Shown: positions 1 through 10,740, counted from the first letter of the stretch. The stretch is DNA of 64,000 nucleotides from Stomorhina lunata (GCA_933228675.1 OW121740.1:31830632-31894631); one strand, 5' to 3'. Notes: generated from the sequence alone by a model not told the origin. Numbers and translations are program-made.

Positions 1-1496
1 GTTGTAGTCAAGTTTTTGGAGCTCCTGTTTTGTCGATATCTCAGGTGTTTATTTTGATGAAATTTAATAGCGTCCTTCGCAGGGGATTACCTGAATCCTG
101 ATGCATTCGGTAATTTGTGGTAGATATAATTTAGCGTTTAAGCGATGGTGTTTTGATCGACAATGATGAAATTCAGGGTGGGACAATATCCTAAAATTTT
201 GTGTAAAATCCAGGAGCTCCACAAATCTGATTTTAGCAGACAGACACTCTGCATTAATCTTAATTTTGTGTCTGACTTTTGAACATTATGATAACATTTG
301 AGAATGTATTATATATCAAATTATAGGTGATCTTCCTAGGAAGTACAAAAATGCAGCTAACTACATAAGTAAGTATCTCACATATCAACGAAAATTAAAA
401 TTTTTTGACAATTGATCCCGTATAACTTCGCCTAAAATACGATGATGACATTTAGTATAAAGACGTTGTACAATATTGATATTCAGGGCGATAGCGCCTA
501 AAATAAACTTTCTAGAGGGACAACATTTGACAAAAGTATTTCTGATCTCTTGAAAAGTTCGATATTGAAAATGGGCGAGCTCTATTCACATTTAGTGAAA
601 TCTCCCATATAACCCCGACCGGGAATCGATTTAATGCTGATAAATTAAATCACATTAAAATTGCACAAGGAACTAGAGCAAAACTTTCCAAACATCCATC
701 GGACAGATCGAAAAAACAATACATCCCAAATATTATTGATGAAGTGTTAATTTTAATTAATTAATTAACTTCAGATTAATAAGTAAATCTTTAATAACTT
801 TTCCGACAAAGCTGATATCCATCCATTCAAAAGCTATATATTTCACGTATGTATCTCAAACTAAGAGTGTATATCCTATAATTTTAAAGCTTATCATTGT
901 TAAAGCTTTGACCTAAATCAGTCCGCTAACTTCAAAGTTTTACATAACTAATCAAGAACTTTTACTAGTTGGATAATTCGTACGAATTAAAGTGCACAAC
1001 CCTCACTGGGCACAGCGTTTTTGGGTTGCATGCCAGAATACTTAAACTTCATCAAATCGATGTTCTATTGCAAATGTAAGGGCATCTACATTTTGAAGCA
1101 TCTTTTCTGCACGGTTTATCTGGTCTATCGAACTCTATTAAATGTTCGTAAAATATGTGTCTATTTTATTTCGAAGCTACTGGCTGGCTTAAATATGCAT
1201 TCTCTATTTGTAGTCTAGTAATCATTATCTTTCACAAAGGGACCACTTTAGAACCCAAGTGAAGCTTCCCTCGACATCAGCCTCCTGCCCAACCTAACCT
1301 TTGGGTGCATAACTATTCTAGATGATGACGCCACCGAAAAGCTTTTCTTTTTCCGACTCTTAATTTTAAAGACTTTGCATATAATACTAGTATTTATAAC
1401 CAAATTTTGCTAGGAATTACATTAAGTACTTTTGCAACACCATTGGTGAAGGGTATCCAAGATTCGGCAAAGCCGAATATACCACTCTTACTTGTT
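1..1496 (+). mobile_element. mini-me/DINE-1-like repeat, family A, copy 1 (cut by window edge)
   Basis: The same sequence recurs at 48.26-49.44 kb, from the block starting TCAAGTTTTTGGAGCTCC to an end with the hairpin TTCGGCAAAGCCGAA followed by a stretch ending CTTACTTGTT. The terminal CTTACTTGTT is shared with families B and C in this window. No protein is encoded; short frames are shadows. The hairpin near one end and, in the second copy, a (GTCY)n tract at the other end fit non-autonomous mini-me/DINE-1 repeats of flies; that family name is inference. The left end lies outside the window. Confidence 0.7.
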
Positions 1497-3372
1497 ATTT
1501 TTTATTTTTATTTATTTATTTTCTTGAATATCACATACAACAAGAAATTAATCTTTTAAGTTACAGTATGCAATCTTATAATGAAAAATCAAAATTTTAA
1601 TAACAAAGTAAAAATACAATAAAAAAATATAATTACATATTAATATAATAAAAACGATAAAAAATAAAAATTAAACAGAAAATAAGAATAAGAAATATCA
1701 AATAACATTTTAAAAACTTGAAAATAATATCTTTTTAAATTGCAGCGCATTGCCAGTAGTTTGCAAAGTGTTGGGTAGGGAGTTCCACAGTCGTATTGCG
1801 TTTGTAAAAAATTGCCATTCAGATATCAACGTCCGATATCGAATTTGTATTAAGTTTTTTCCTCTATTAGATTGCGCAAATTGAATACGATTGAATAAGT
1901 ATGCTGGTTCATGTGAATAGATGACTTTGTGAAGTAGTATTAAAGATTTTATTTTAAGCAAATCCAGAACGTCAACTCCATACAATGATTTGGAATACCG
2001 AGAAGTTCCACTATATCTTTTTATACAATAGACATATCTAAGAATCGCATTAAATGCGACAATTAGTCTGCTTTTGCTGCTTGAATCACAATAAGCGAAA
2101 ATTTCACAGCCATATAACAAATTTGGCATTAAAAAAGTTTTAGCAAGTAGAACGCGGATGTTTAGTGGCGTGAAATGTTGTGTTGGATATAACGATCGTA
2201 ACATTGAGAAAATTTTACCAGAAATGGCATTTATATGGGTATTCCATTGTAGCGATTTATTAAAAATTATTCCAAGGTTTTTTGCAGATTCAACAATCGC
2301 AATGTTTTGATTTCCCAGAATGATCGGACTATCAACAATAATATTTTGGTTCCTTTGTGTTATAACCAGACACTTTGATTTAACAGGATTCAAGTACAGT
2401 CCGTTTGACGACGCCCAGTTGAAAATGTTGTTTAGGTCCATATTAAGTTTGTCAATACATTCATGTATTAATTTATTTTTACAATTAATATATATTTGCA
2501 CATCATCAGCGTAAATGTGAATATTGCTGTGAATAATACAATTTGGTAAATCGTTAATATATATAGTAAACAATAATGGACCAAGAATTGAACCCTGAGG
2601 AACGCCTTTGGACACAAGCAATGGAGTAGATACAGATTCACCAGCAGATACAGATTGGTACCGATCAGCAAGATAAGTTTTTATTAACAAAGTGGCAGTT
2701 TTAGAAAAATTGAAATTTGTATATATCTTTTTACAAAGAACATCATGATTTACGGAATCAAAGGCTTTGGAATGATCCAAAAGTACCAAAAAAGTAACAC
2801 CACCATCATCAATGTTGCATCTAATATCTTCAGATACGTTTATTAAAGATGAAACACAGCTATGGCCTGCTCTAAATCCAGACTGTTTAGAAAATAGGAG
2901 GTTATGGTTATTTAGGTATTCAATCATTTGCTTATGTAATACCCGTTCAAATACTTTAGATAAAAACGGAAGTATTGATATCGGACGATATTCATTGTTA
3001 GATTTGGGTACAGGAACTATTTTTGCATACTTCCAGCAGCTGGGGAAAAGACTGGTTGTGATAATGGTGTTGAAAATATGAGTAATGTAGCGTAAAATAT
3101 TTGGTAGAATTAATTTAATAAATTTGGGGTGAACTTGGTCAAATCCGACTGCATCTGAAGTCACTGATTTTAAGCATGAAAAAACGTCATCTTGAGATAC
3201 ACAAGAAAATTCGAACCGATGTACTGGAGCAATCATTGGAATTTGTTCAGGAGCATAATTTAATTGATCTTCATCCACAACATTAATGTTTAAGGGCAGA
3301 CCGGATGGGATAGTAACGAACGTTTTATTTAACTCATTGACGTCAATATTACAATCAGGGGAAACTCTTTTT
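1497..3372 (-). mobile_element. Non-LTR retrotransposon, CR1/Jockey group, 5' part missing
   Basis: On the minus strand a reverse-transcriptase frame is followed by a 3' region ending in an A-rich (TAAA)n-like tail at about 1500-1530, directly against the end of the family A repeat. At its 5' side it stops at the piggyBac terminus at 3373. No endonuclease domain is seen between 3.37 kb and the piggyBac, nor clearly beyond it at 5.8-6.2 kb, so the element is either 5' truncated or cut. Confidence 0.8.
1710..3371 (-). CDS. LINE reverse transcriptase, open but 5'-partial
   Basis: About 553 codons are open on the minus strand up to the piggyBac border; a GTG at 3276-3278 is only one possible start and the frame stays open upstream, so the true start is lost. 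The order of reverse-transcriptase motifs is complete: YRPISILPFLSKVFERVL, QSGFRAGHS, LLDHSKAFDSVNH (block A Asp), GVPQGSILGPLLF, the catalytic IYADDVQIY, and LGIIFNKSLQW. The C-terminus has a WNSLP motif typical of CR1/Jockey-like LINEs and no RNase H. The enzyme would copy the element RNA at a nicked chromosomal target. No internal stop or frameshift is visible, unlike every other LINE in the window, suggesting a young copy. Exact clade assignment would need a tree. Confidence 0.85.
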   Translation of the reverse strand, partial: KRVSPDCNIDVNELNKTFVTIPSGLPLNINVVDEDQLNYAPEQIPMIAPVHRFEFSCVSQDDVFSCLKSVTSDAVGFDQVHPKFIKLILPNILRYITHIFNTIITTSLFPSCWKYAKIVPVPKSNNEYRPISILPFLSKVFERVLHKQMIEYLNNHNLLFSKQSGFRAGHSCVSSLINVSEDIRCNIDDGGVTFLVLLDHSKAFDSVNHDVLCKKIYTNFNFSKTATLLIKTYLADRYQSVSAGESVSTPLLVSKGVPQGSILGPLLFTIYINDLPNCIIHSNIHIYADDVQIYINCKNKLIHECIDKLNMDLNNIFNWASSNGLYLNPVKSKCLVITQRNQNIIVDSPIILGNQNIAIVESAKNLGIIFNKSLQWNTHINAISGKIFSMLRSLYPTQHFTPLNIRVLLAKTFLMPNLLYGCEIFAYCDSSSKSRLIVAFNAILRYVYCIKRYSGTSRYSKSLYGVDVLDLLKIKSLILLHKVIYSHEPAYLFNRIQFAQSNRGKNLIQIRYRTLISEWQFFTNAIRLWNSLPNTLQTTGNALQFKKILFSSF

Positions 3373-3388
3373 CCCTCATACGGTCTTT

Positions 3389-3404
3389 GGGTGAAATTTC
3401 ACCC
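3389..3404. repeat. piggyBac subterminal palindrome 1
   Basis: GGGTGAAATTTCACCC is a perfect 16-bp palindrome 16 bp inside the left end. It is a candidate transposase-binding site by analogy with subterminal repeats in other piggyBac elements; that role is inference. Confidence 0.8.
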
Positions 3405-3565
3405 ATTTTTAATTTTGAAGTTATATATCTTTTACAAATTTTAATTAACACAAACTAATCCATTTTCTAATTTTTTAAATTAGTATTTTGCATAAAAAAA
3501 AAAATTATTTTCTAGAAATAATTAATTGTTTAGGAAATATTTGAAAAGTTACATTAAAGTTCCTC

Positions 3566-3581
3566 GGGTGAAATATCACCC
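3566..3581. repeat. piggyBac subterminal palindrome 2
   Basis: GGGTGAAATATCACCC, the second left-side copy, about 180 bp inside the element and followed by CATTAAG; it differs by one central base from the first copy. Confidence 0.8.
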
Positions 3582-3804
3582 ATTAAGAAATACGTGCAAT
3601 TATTACCAAATATTACCTCTATATGGTAACCTTTGTAACATTAATAAAATATTTCTAGCAGCACAGTTCATCTGAATTGTCATGTTTAGCAAAAAAATGT
3701 ATTTCCCCGTTATAAAATAACGAATTTTGAAAATAAATTGTGTTTTCATAGATTTGATTTTATAAGCTGCTTTACTATCTGCATTTTGTAAGAAAATACC
3801 AAAA

Positions 3805-5576
3805 ATGTCAATGAATAGAAAGGTAAATAATATACTATTTAGATATAAGATTGTTATTGATATAAAAATTTAATATTTTAGCGTCTGTTTGATGATGAAA
3901 TTGAACAAATAATAGAGAGTTGGGAAGAAAGCGGTTCTGCTTCAGATTCCGAAGAAAGTATGCTCGATGAGTTTATAGAACAAATTCCTCATTCTTCCAC
4001 TGATGAGAGCGATGAGGAAGAATCAGGGGAACCTTTTCAAATAAGTCATAGCATTTTATCTAAGAATGAACAAATTACGTGGTCCACTGAGATGCCAAGT
4101 GCCATTGGACGACCTTGTACAGAAAATATTATTAGGGATCGAGTTGGTATAACTTATTATGCTTCTAGTCGCATCACTAGTATAGGGGAGGCATTTTTGG
4201 TATGTTTCCCGGAAACTTTACGGAAAATTATAGTAAAGTATACAAACGTAGAGGGGCTTCGTGTTTATGGAAATGATTGGCAAGATATTGATGATGTTTT
4301 ATTACAATTATATTTGGGACTACTTTTACTAACTGGAGTGTATAAATCACATGGTGAGTCACTAGAAAGCTTGTGGAATGAACAAACAGGAAGACCTATA
4401 TTCCGATCAACGATGTCATTGAAACAATTTAAAAAACTATGTCTAGTTATTCGATTTGATGACAAAAATAGCAGAACTGAACGTAGAGCTCGCGATAAAT
4501 TAGCTCCAATTAGAGAGCTATGGGATAAATGGGTTGAAAATAATCAGCGCATTTATACTCCACATGAACACGTAACTGTTGATGAGCAGCTATTGGGATT
4601 CAGAGGAAGATGTTCATTTAAACAGTATATGCCTTCAAAACCTGCCAAATATGGCATAAAACTTTGGGTTCTGTGTGATAGTGTCACAAACTTTGCGTGG
4701 AATTTGCAAGCGTATACCGGTAAGTCAGCTCCTGATGCAGCACCCGAAAAAAATCAAGGTCAACGAGTAGTTCTAGACCTTATGAAAGATTTAAAAGGGC
4801 GAAATATAACATGTGACAATTTCTTTACGTCATATGATCTTGCACTTCAGTTGCTAAAAAGAAAAAATACTACTGTGGGTACAGTTCGGTCCAACAAAAC
4901 GTTTTTGCCAAAATCAACGAAACAAGAACTTCGCAAGCGTGCGGTTTTCTCTAGCATGTTTTTCTTTCATGACAAAATTTCCCTAGTGCAATACGTTCCA
5001 AAGAAGTATAAAATTGTCAATGCACTTAGTACTCTTCATCATGACAAATCTCTACTGAATGAAAGAAATAAATTGCCAGAGATTATATCATTTTATAATA
5101 AAACTAAAGCCGGGGTAGACACCTTAGATCAGCTCGTGAGTACTTATACGGTGAAAAGAAAAACTAATCGATGGCCCCAAACATTATTTTATAATATGAT
5201 TGACATATCAGCTGTTAATGCGTACATTTTGTGGCAAGAAATGAACATCGATTGGAATAAAGGAAAACTACACAAAAGAAGATTATTTCTTCATGAACTG
5301 GGCATGGAATTGGTTAAAAAATAAATTCAACGGCGACCTTCTTTGTCGAGGTCGGATTCGGCAATATCGCTGATGAACACCATACGCCAGACAAGCGATG
5401 AGCCATCCACGTCATCGAACGGGAAAAAAAGAAGACTGACTTCAGGTTCCAGATGTGAACTTTGCCCAAAGAATGATAGAAAGGCTTATTCATTATGTGC
5501 TAATTGTGAAAAATTTATTTGTGGACAACATAAAATTGCATATTTTGTGTGTAGCAATGGCAAGGAGAAAAACTAG
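3805..5576 (+). pseudogene. piggyBac transposase, spliced, one premature stop
   Basis: Transposase that would cut and rejoin the element at TTAA sites. The gene has a tiny first exon (3805-3822, encoding MSMNRK), an intron 3823-3881 (GT...AG, 59 bp), then a long exon from 3882. After an acidic N-terminus come the DDE domain with its three catalytic Asp in VTVDEQLLGFRG, NITCDNFFTSYD and KAGVDTLDQLVSTYTVKRKT. The frame meets TAA at 5322-5324 after GMELVKK, but the same frame continues without another stop to the C-terminal cysteine-rich domain (CELCPKNDRK, CANC, CGQHK) ending at TAG 5574-5576. So a single nonsense codon separates the catalytic domain from the zinc-binding tail needed for DNA binding in known piggyBac enzymes. 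Length about 580 residues with both parts, usual for the family. Confidence 0.92.
3823..3881 (+). other. Intron of the piggyBac transposase
   Basis: GTAAATAATAT at the donor and TAATATTTTAG at the acceptor, 59 bp, AT-rich, the size of a short fly intron. It joins an ATG-led 18-nt exon in frame to a coding stretch (RLFDDEIEQIIESWEESGS) that otherwise lacks a start before the Met at 3960. Confidence 0.75.
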
Positions 5577-5746
5577 TTATTTTTATTACTTAATAGAGCA
5601 AGCCCACTGCATTTAATGGATTATTTAAGTTTTTTTATTACATTACTTATTATTTTATTGAATATTATAAATAAACAAATCAAAGAAAAAAAATCAAACA
5701 AACAAAAAACCTATATTCTCGTTACAACATCATTATATATTACACA

Positions 5747-5762
5747 GGGTGATTTTTCACCC
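5747..5762. repeat. piggyBac subterminal palindrome 3 (right side)
   Basis: GGGTGATTTTTCACCC, an imperfect version of the left-side palindromes, 41 bp inside the right end. Confidence 0.75.
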
Positions 5763-5807
5763 GAAGGGCTTTACTGTAACTTATTTTGAGGAACGTATGA
5801 GGGTTAA

Positions 5808-6284
5808 AACAATTAAGTTTTTACGCTTTTTTGGTGAAAACGAAAGCTAAAACTTGTGTGAGTGATTTTGACATATGTTTTCGTGCAGCTGGTAGACAAA
5901 TGACGAGTGGGACGCAATTTTATATTAAAATGTTTACGTTATCGTTCGCATTCATTTTCGTTCGACTTTTCGTACTGAAAACTTTTAGTGGAACGCAAAT
6001 CAGCTGTTTTTCGTTGAGAATGCGAACGATTAAAAACGTTCTATATCGTGGGATAGGCTGTAACAAATCGGGCGTTACATCAGCAGCAATGAAGCTACAA
6101 TTGCACACTTATCGGTACCCTTGGAAAAAATCTCCTAGCGAACTTAGGTCGATACAAAACACTTCATCGAGCTTTAACATTAAGCCTTTTTTAAAATGAT
6201 GGAATGTAGGAACAATGAATTTGCCAACAATTTAAAGATACCAACAAATATCGGCTTATCCATTTCGTTGTTTCAAAAGTACTT
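5808..6284. other. Unassigned spacer between piggyBac and RTE-like LINE
   Basis: About 480 bp with no recognisable domain in six frames. It is less AT-rich than the surroundings and, on the minus strand, could be a LINE 5' leader, but nothing proves it. It ends at the (TAAG)n tail of the RTE-like LINE. Confidence 0.4.
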
Positions 6285-6299
6285 ACTTACTTAAATGAC

Positions 6300-6826
6300 C
6301 TATTGTAACAAACTGTTTAGGTCAAAGGCCGAGCATATTTTAGAATTCCATGCGCTTCTATCTTGTGCGCATATTTTCCAATTTCTTATGCCAAGTTTTG
6401 AAAGATTTTCTTCTACTTGGTCTTTCCATCGAAGTTTTGGGCGCCCTCTTCTACAACTTCCCTCAGGATCATTATCAAACACTTTTCTTGCCGGAGTATT
6501 TACATCCATTCGCACAACATGTCCTAGCCAGCGCAGCCGCTGTTGCTTAATGCGTTTTACTATGGTATGTCAGCGTATAACTCATACAGCTCATGATTCA
6601 TTCGATGTCGATACTCATTGTTGACGCAGACTGGTCCAAATATTTTTCGTACCCATGATTCTGCACCATACAGTAACACGGGTAGTATAAGCGTTTTATA
6701 GAGCGTAATTTTTGTTCTTACGGAGAGGACTTTATGTCTTAGCTGTTTGCTTAGGCCAAAATAGCATCTATTGGCAAGTATTATTCTACGTTTAATTTCA
6801 AAGCTTATATCGTTGTTGATGTTCAC
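6300..6826 (-). pseudogene. RTE-like LINE, C-terminal region
   Basis: Two frames. The first (6826-6560) carries KRRIILANRCYFGLSKQLR and LLYGAESW, continuing into KIFGPVCVNNEYRHRMNHEL with an apparent deletion of about 15 residues after AESW. The second (6515-6300) has GRPKLRWKDQVEENL and NWKICAQDRSAWN, the conserved tail that follows the thumb of this LINE lineage. The break between them is a frameshift near 6.53 kb. The first frame is in phase with the RT frame upstream, separated from it only by one TAA at about 6866-6868. Confidence 0.8.
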
Positions 6827-6868
6827 AGCGGTACCAAGGTATACAAATTCTTTTACAACTTCGAAGCT

Positions 6869-8039
6869 TTAGTTTTCTACGGGCACATGTGATCCAATTC
6901 TAGTGGTCTGCCTGCCTGAAGAAACCATCAGTTTTGTTTTTGATTCATTTACAGCTAGACCCATTCTGTTTGATTCCTTCTCGATATTGGAAAAGGCGGC
7001 AGTTTCCTCGCGTAAGGTACGCCCCATAATATCAATGTCATCGGCATACGCTAGTAGCATATGCTTTCTATTGAAGATTGTACCACTGGTATTAACTGCT
7101 GCATCTCGTAAGATTTTCTCTAGCACAATATTGAAGAGATCACATGATAGACTATCACCTTGTCTGAAACCCCGTTTAGTTTCAAAAGACTCCGATAGGT
7201 TCTTACCTATCTTAACAGATGATATTGTATTAGTTACTGTCATCCTGCATAACTTTATTAGCTTCGTGGGGATGCCGAACTCAGACATTGCTTCAAACAC
7301 CTTCTTCCGTATCGAGCTGTCAAAAGCTGCTTTGTAGTCAACAAAGAGATGATACGTGTCAATTTGTTTCTCTTGGGTCCTCTCCAGGATCTGACGTAGA
7401 GTAAAGATCTGGTCAGTGGTTGATTTACTTGGTCTAAAGCCACATTGGTACGTCCCAATTATTTCGTTAATTTTGGGCTTAAGCCATTCGCACAGTATGG
7501 CCGATAGAATCTTATATGCAATTGAGAGGAGGCTTATCCCTCTATAATTTGCACACACAGTTTTATCTCCTTTTTTTGTGCACAGGACAAAGGACACTAA
7601 GATTCCAATCGTCTGGCATGTATTCTTCTGACCATATTGCTTCTATAAGTTGGGACATAAGCCTTATCAACTCATCTCCTCCGGCCTTAAAAAGCTTAGC
7701 AGGAAGACCATCGGCACCCGCAGCTTTGTTATTTTTTAGTTGATTTATAGCGATTCTAATCTCATTTTGGTTTGGTGGTGGACATATAACGCCATCATCA
7801 TTGATTTGTTCAGGCGTGTCATCTTGATCGCTTTCATTTGATACCAACAATTTGAAAAAGTGCTCCTTCCACAGTTTTAGTACGGTTTCAGCATCCGTTA
7901 CCAGGTTTCCTTGGTCGTCTTTGCAGGAGAGAATACAATTGCTAAAACCATCCGTTTGGTGTTTAACTTTTTGATAAAATTTACGCACTTCATTTCGACT
8001 CTTATATAACTCAATCTCCTCGAACACACGTCTTTCCAT
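6869..8039 (-). pseudogene. RTE-like LINE reverse transcriptase, frameshifted
   Basis: Reverse transcriptase in two overlapping frames. 8039-7563 covers the fingers (KNNKAAGADGLPAKLFKAGG ... CPVHKK); 7597-6869 continues with ANYRGISLLSIAYKILSAIL, YQCGFRPSKSTTDQIFTLRQ, LFVDYKAAFDS, RGFRQGDSLSCDLFN and the catalytic LLAYADDIDIMG. The two frames are joined by a run of seven A (plus-strand T at about 7568-7574) where six would keep VHKKGDK in frame, so one inserted A is the lesion. The catalytic Asp pair is kept. Confidence 0.88.
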
Positions 8040-8483
8040 TTCTCTCTTCCCTCTTTCTTTCTCTATATCTTTCTAAAGTTCGACGAGGGTGACTGCAGGG
8101 TTGCCCTGTAGGCTGCATTTTTCGCCGCAGTGGCATCGCGGCACTCCTCGTCATACCAAGAGTTTTTTGGAAGAGGGTTCTGGAACCCCAATATTGGGGT
8201 TTCAAAAGTATGTGACTGGAATTCGACATCTGTCAAACTAAGTTGTTGAACCATTTTTTTTTTCTTTTCAGTTGAAAGTCTGACATTGACGAAAATAGAT
8301 CGCTTAAGTCCACATCCACGTTTGCGTTTAAAATTGTATTTTTTAAGGCTCTTCAGCCAGGTCCCATGTTGCTTGGATGAGCCCGACTTTCCTTTTATGG
8401 TCTTTAAAATCTAACGTTTGTTGACCAACCTGGTTGTACGTTTGAGTGACACTCCTTGCAATTTCGTTAATATTAACGTCGTT

Positions 8484-8647
8484 GTTGTTAACAACATCTG
8501 GAAGCCGATTCCTTATGGAAGTAACAAAATGTCGCTCTGATTCCAGTTTTCCAAGATCAAAGTTGTTAACAACATCTGGAAGCCGATTCCTTATGAAAGT
8601 AGCAAAGGCATTTCGATGTCGCTCTGATTCCAGTTTTCCAAGATCAA
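8484..8647 (-). repeat. Tandem duplication inside the RTE-like LINE
   Basis: Two adjacent copies of a block that starts GTTGTTAACAACATCTGGAA: 8484-8561 and 8562-8647. The second carries about 9 extra bases. In the minus-strand frame this repeats residues LGKLESERH ... IRNRLPDVVNN. It lies in the linker between endonuclease and reverse transcriptase. Confidence 0.85.
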
Positions 8648-8846
8648 TTTTCCGAACGGCTTTTGCCGTTTCAGGCCTCAGATCAGCTACTTTCAATCGA
8701 ACTTTAGATATATATAACTAAATGATGGTCGCTGTTTATATCTGCTCTGCGCCTCGAGCGTACATCAAGTAAAGATGATCGGCACTTAGAGTTGATCAAA
8801 ATGTAATAAATTAGGTTCTTAGTGAAGCGGTTCGGCTATACTCAAG

Positions 8847-9412
8847 TTATTTTGTGGTGCAGCTTAAGTGGAAAATAGTGCAACCTACAACCAGTTTCCT
8901 TTTACAGCATAGTTCGATTAATCTTTTCCCGTTGTCGTTTCTTAGTCCGACACCATATCTACCAATGTAGCTTTCCAAACCGGTGTTGTTTGAGCCTACC
9001 TTGGCGTTTAAGTCGCCCAGTATCATGGTAATATCACAATTATGTACATTGCTATTCACCCAACTGCTTAATACATCGTAAAATTCGTCTTTGTCGTTTT
9101 CAGATTGGATTGGTGTAAGGCATAGACATTGATAATAGTGAAATTACGAGCTCTAGTCTTTTTATTGCCATTAGCCTCTTATCAATGGGATACCATGCTA
9201 TCACCGCTACTATGCTTATCACCCTCCGGGCGACCGGGGTAATAAAATACAGTATTTTTATTCCAAACATTCCCTTGTCCTGTCCATCTTGCTTCTTTCA
9301 CCGCCAGCAAATCAATTTTATAACCCGATATTTCACGCCTTAGTTGTTCTAGTTTCCCAGTTTCGTATAGCGTGTGTACGTTCCATGTCGCAAACTTTAA
9401 ACTTTCTTTCAT
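8847..9412 (-). pseudogene. RTE-like LINE AP endonuclease fragments
   Basis: Two frames of an apurinic-type endonuclease, the enzyme that nicks the target DNA. 9412-9182 has FATWNVHTLYETGKLEQL and VKEARWTGQGN; 9059-8847 has MILGDLNAKVGSNN and GLRNDNGKRLIELC, both standard motifs. The stretch between them (9060-9181) is frameshifted. The frame upstream to 9623 runs into DNA without recognised motifs. Confidence 0.8.
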
Positions 9413-9714
9413 GTCTCCAAAATCCTTGTGCCAGCTCCCGTAGTAGAGGGATTTCTCGCTTGTAAACCCCTTGGAGTAGAATATTCTGTAATGTTGTTTT
9501 TTTCCATTCTAAAAACATCGTAAGTGCTAAGTCAATGGATGATGTGTCCAAAGACAAGAGCCACGTTTGTAAAGCGAGGCGCTCGATCCGAGACAGACGC
9601 CCGTTTGCAGTCGCAACTAACATGTTGAACAGACGCTACAGTTTCGAACTTTACCATCTCAGAAATAGACGTGGTGGTAAAAATGTAACCTTGTAGAAAT
9701 GTAGAATTTTCATA

Positions 9715-10595
9715 CTCTTCACCACCTCAACTCGTCGTCGTGCCCAACAATTGCACCCCTCACGCTCGTCGTTGATGAACATTATGCATAAAGACTTGCA
9801 TTTACACTTACAAGATGCAATTGGCTCAAGAACTAAAGCCTCTTGACCATTCGACTATTTCGAAGAAAATCATCTTCAGTGATGAGGCACATTTTCGCCT
9901 CAGTGGATTCGTCAATAAACAGAATTGCCGCATTTGGGCGAATGAGAATCCAAGAGTGATTGTCAAAAAACCAATGCACTCACAAAGAGAGACTGTTTGG
10001 TGCGGTTTATGGGCTGGCGGCATCATCGGGCCGTATTTTTTCCAAAATGAGGCCGGTCAGGCAGTTACTTTGAATGGTGTTCGCTATCGTGAGATGATAA
10101 CGAACTTTTTATGGCCCGAATTGGAAGATATGGATGTGGACGATATGTGGTTTCAGCAGAAATGTGCCACTTGCCACACAGCTAACGAAACAATGGCTCT
10201 TTTGCGCAACAAATTCAATGGCCATGTTATCTCACGTAATGGCGATGTCAATTAACCGCCAAGATCATGTGATTTGACACCGTTGGACTTTTTTTTGGGG
10301 TTATTTGAAAGAAAAGGTATACATAGATAGCGAGCAACAATTCAAGAGCTAAAGGATGAGATAATTCGGCACATTAACGGCATAGAACCTCCATTATGCC
10401 TCAGGGTCACCGAAAATTTGGACCATCGGATGGAGGTGTGCCGCCGTGGTCGCGCCGCTCATTTGGCCGATATTTTGTCCCATACATAATTGAGTAATAC
10501 CAATATATCATAATAAAATAAAATTACAATAATTTCCTAAATAGTTTGTGTTTTATTCAAAATCAACATCGGCCCTTGAAATTTAACCACCCGAT
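9715..10595 (+). pseudogene. Tc1/mariner-superfamily transposase remnant with right end
   Basis: N-terminal traces (STRRRAQQL, then HKDLHLHL) lead through a frameshift near 9.81 kb into the frame 9815-10255: MQLAQELKPLDH, an internal deletion, then IFSDEAHFRLSG (first catalytic Asp), NKQNCRIWANENP, WCGLWAGGIIGPYFF. The second acidic motif, usually QQDGATCHTA, reads QQKCATCHTA, so the Asp is lost. After GDVN a stop replaces the usual Trp, and a frameshift at the T run near 10.29 kb follows; LTPLDFF, QELKDEIIRHINGIEPP and LDHRMEVCRRGRA are still readable to about 10490. The right flank at 10.54-10.59 kb resembles a terminal inverted repeat; no left counterpart is visible. Confidence 0.85.
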
Positions 10596-10596
10596 A

Positions 10597-10733
10597 TATA
10601 AGTTTTGAGAAAATGTTTGTATGATGGCAAAATTTAGCAAATATTTGTCTTTTTACAGGGAAAACAATACCTTTGACCTTAGTGGTGAGGGGTATCGCAT
10701 GGTCGGGCTTGACCGACTAACTCACTTACTTAT
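10597..10733 (+). mobile_element. mini-me-like repeat, family B, end fragment
   Basis: Matches the last 140 bp of the copy at 32.13-32.88 kb, from ATATAAGTTTTGAGAAAAT to the hairpin GTCGGGCTTGACCGAC and the degenerate end ACTTACTTATT. It lies immediately right of the Tc1/mariner remnant, so that transposon probably entered a family B copy. Confidence 0.75.
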
Positions 10734-10740
10734 TTATTTT

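Larger units (their letters stand above)
3373..5803 (+). mobile_element. piggyBac DNA transposon, almost intact (2,431 bp)
   Basis: The ends are inverted: CCCTCATACG at 3373-3382 and CGTATGAGGG at 5794-5803. The right flank is TTAA (5804-5807), the canonical piggyBac target; the left flank reads TTTT (3369-3372), so one copy of the target duplication is altered or the left flank has been rearranged. Inside lie a spliced transposase gene and three 16-bp palindromes near the ends. The element abuts the LINE on its left. Confidence 0.93.
6285..9623 (-). mobile_element. RTE-like non-LTR retrotransposon, degraded
   Basis: Read on the minus strand: AP-type endonuclease pieces (9412 to 8847), a linker with an internal duplication (8.5 kb), reverse transcriptase (8039 to about 6560), then a C-terminal region, and a 3' end at a short TAAGTAAGTAAG tail (about 6285-6295), a microsatellite-like tail as in RTE elements. 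Endonuclease, RT and C-terminal motifs resemble the insect proteins often mislabelled craniofacial development protein 2-like. Several frameshifts and stops make it dead. Confidence 0.85.

Noticed and set aside
1021..1218. Short frame also found at 48976-49173
   Set aside because: Conserved only because both lie in copies of repeat family A; it is shifted and truncated in the second copy.
5831..6199. 122-residue open frame as a host gene
   Set aside because: No domain, no conserved motif, overlapped by an opposite frame of similar quality; may be LINE leader.
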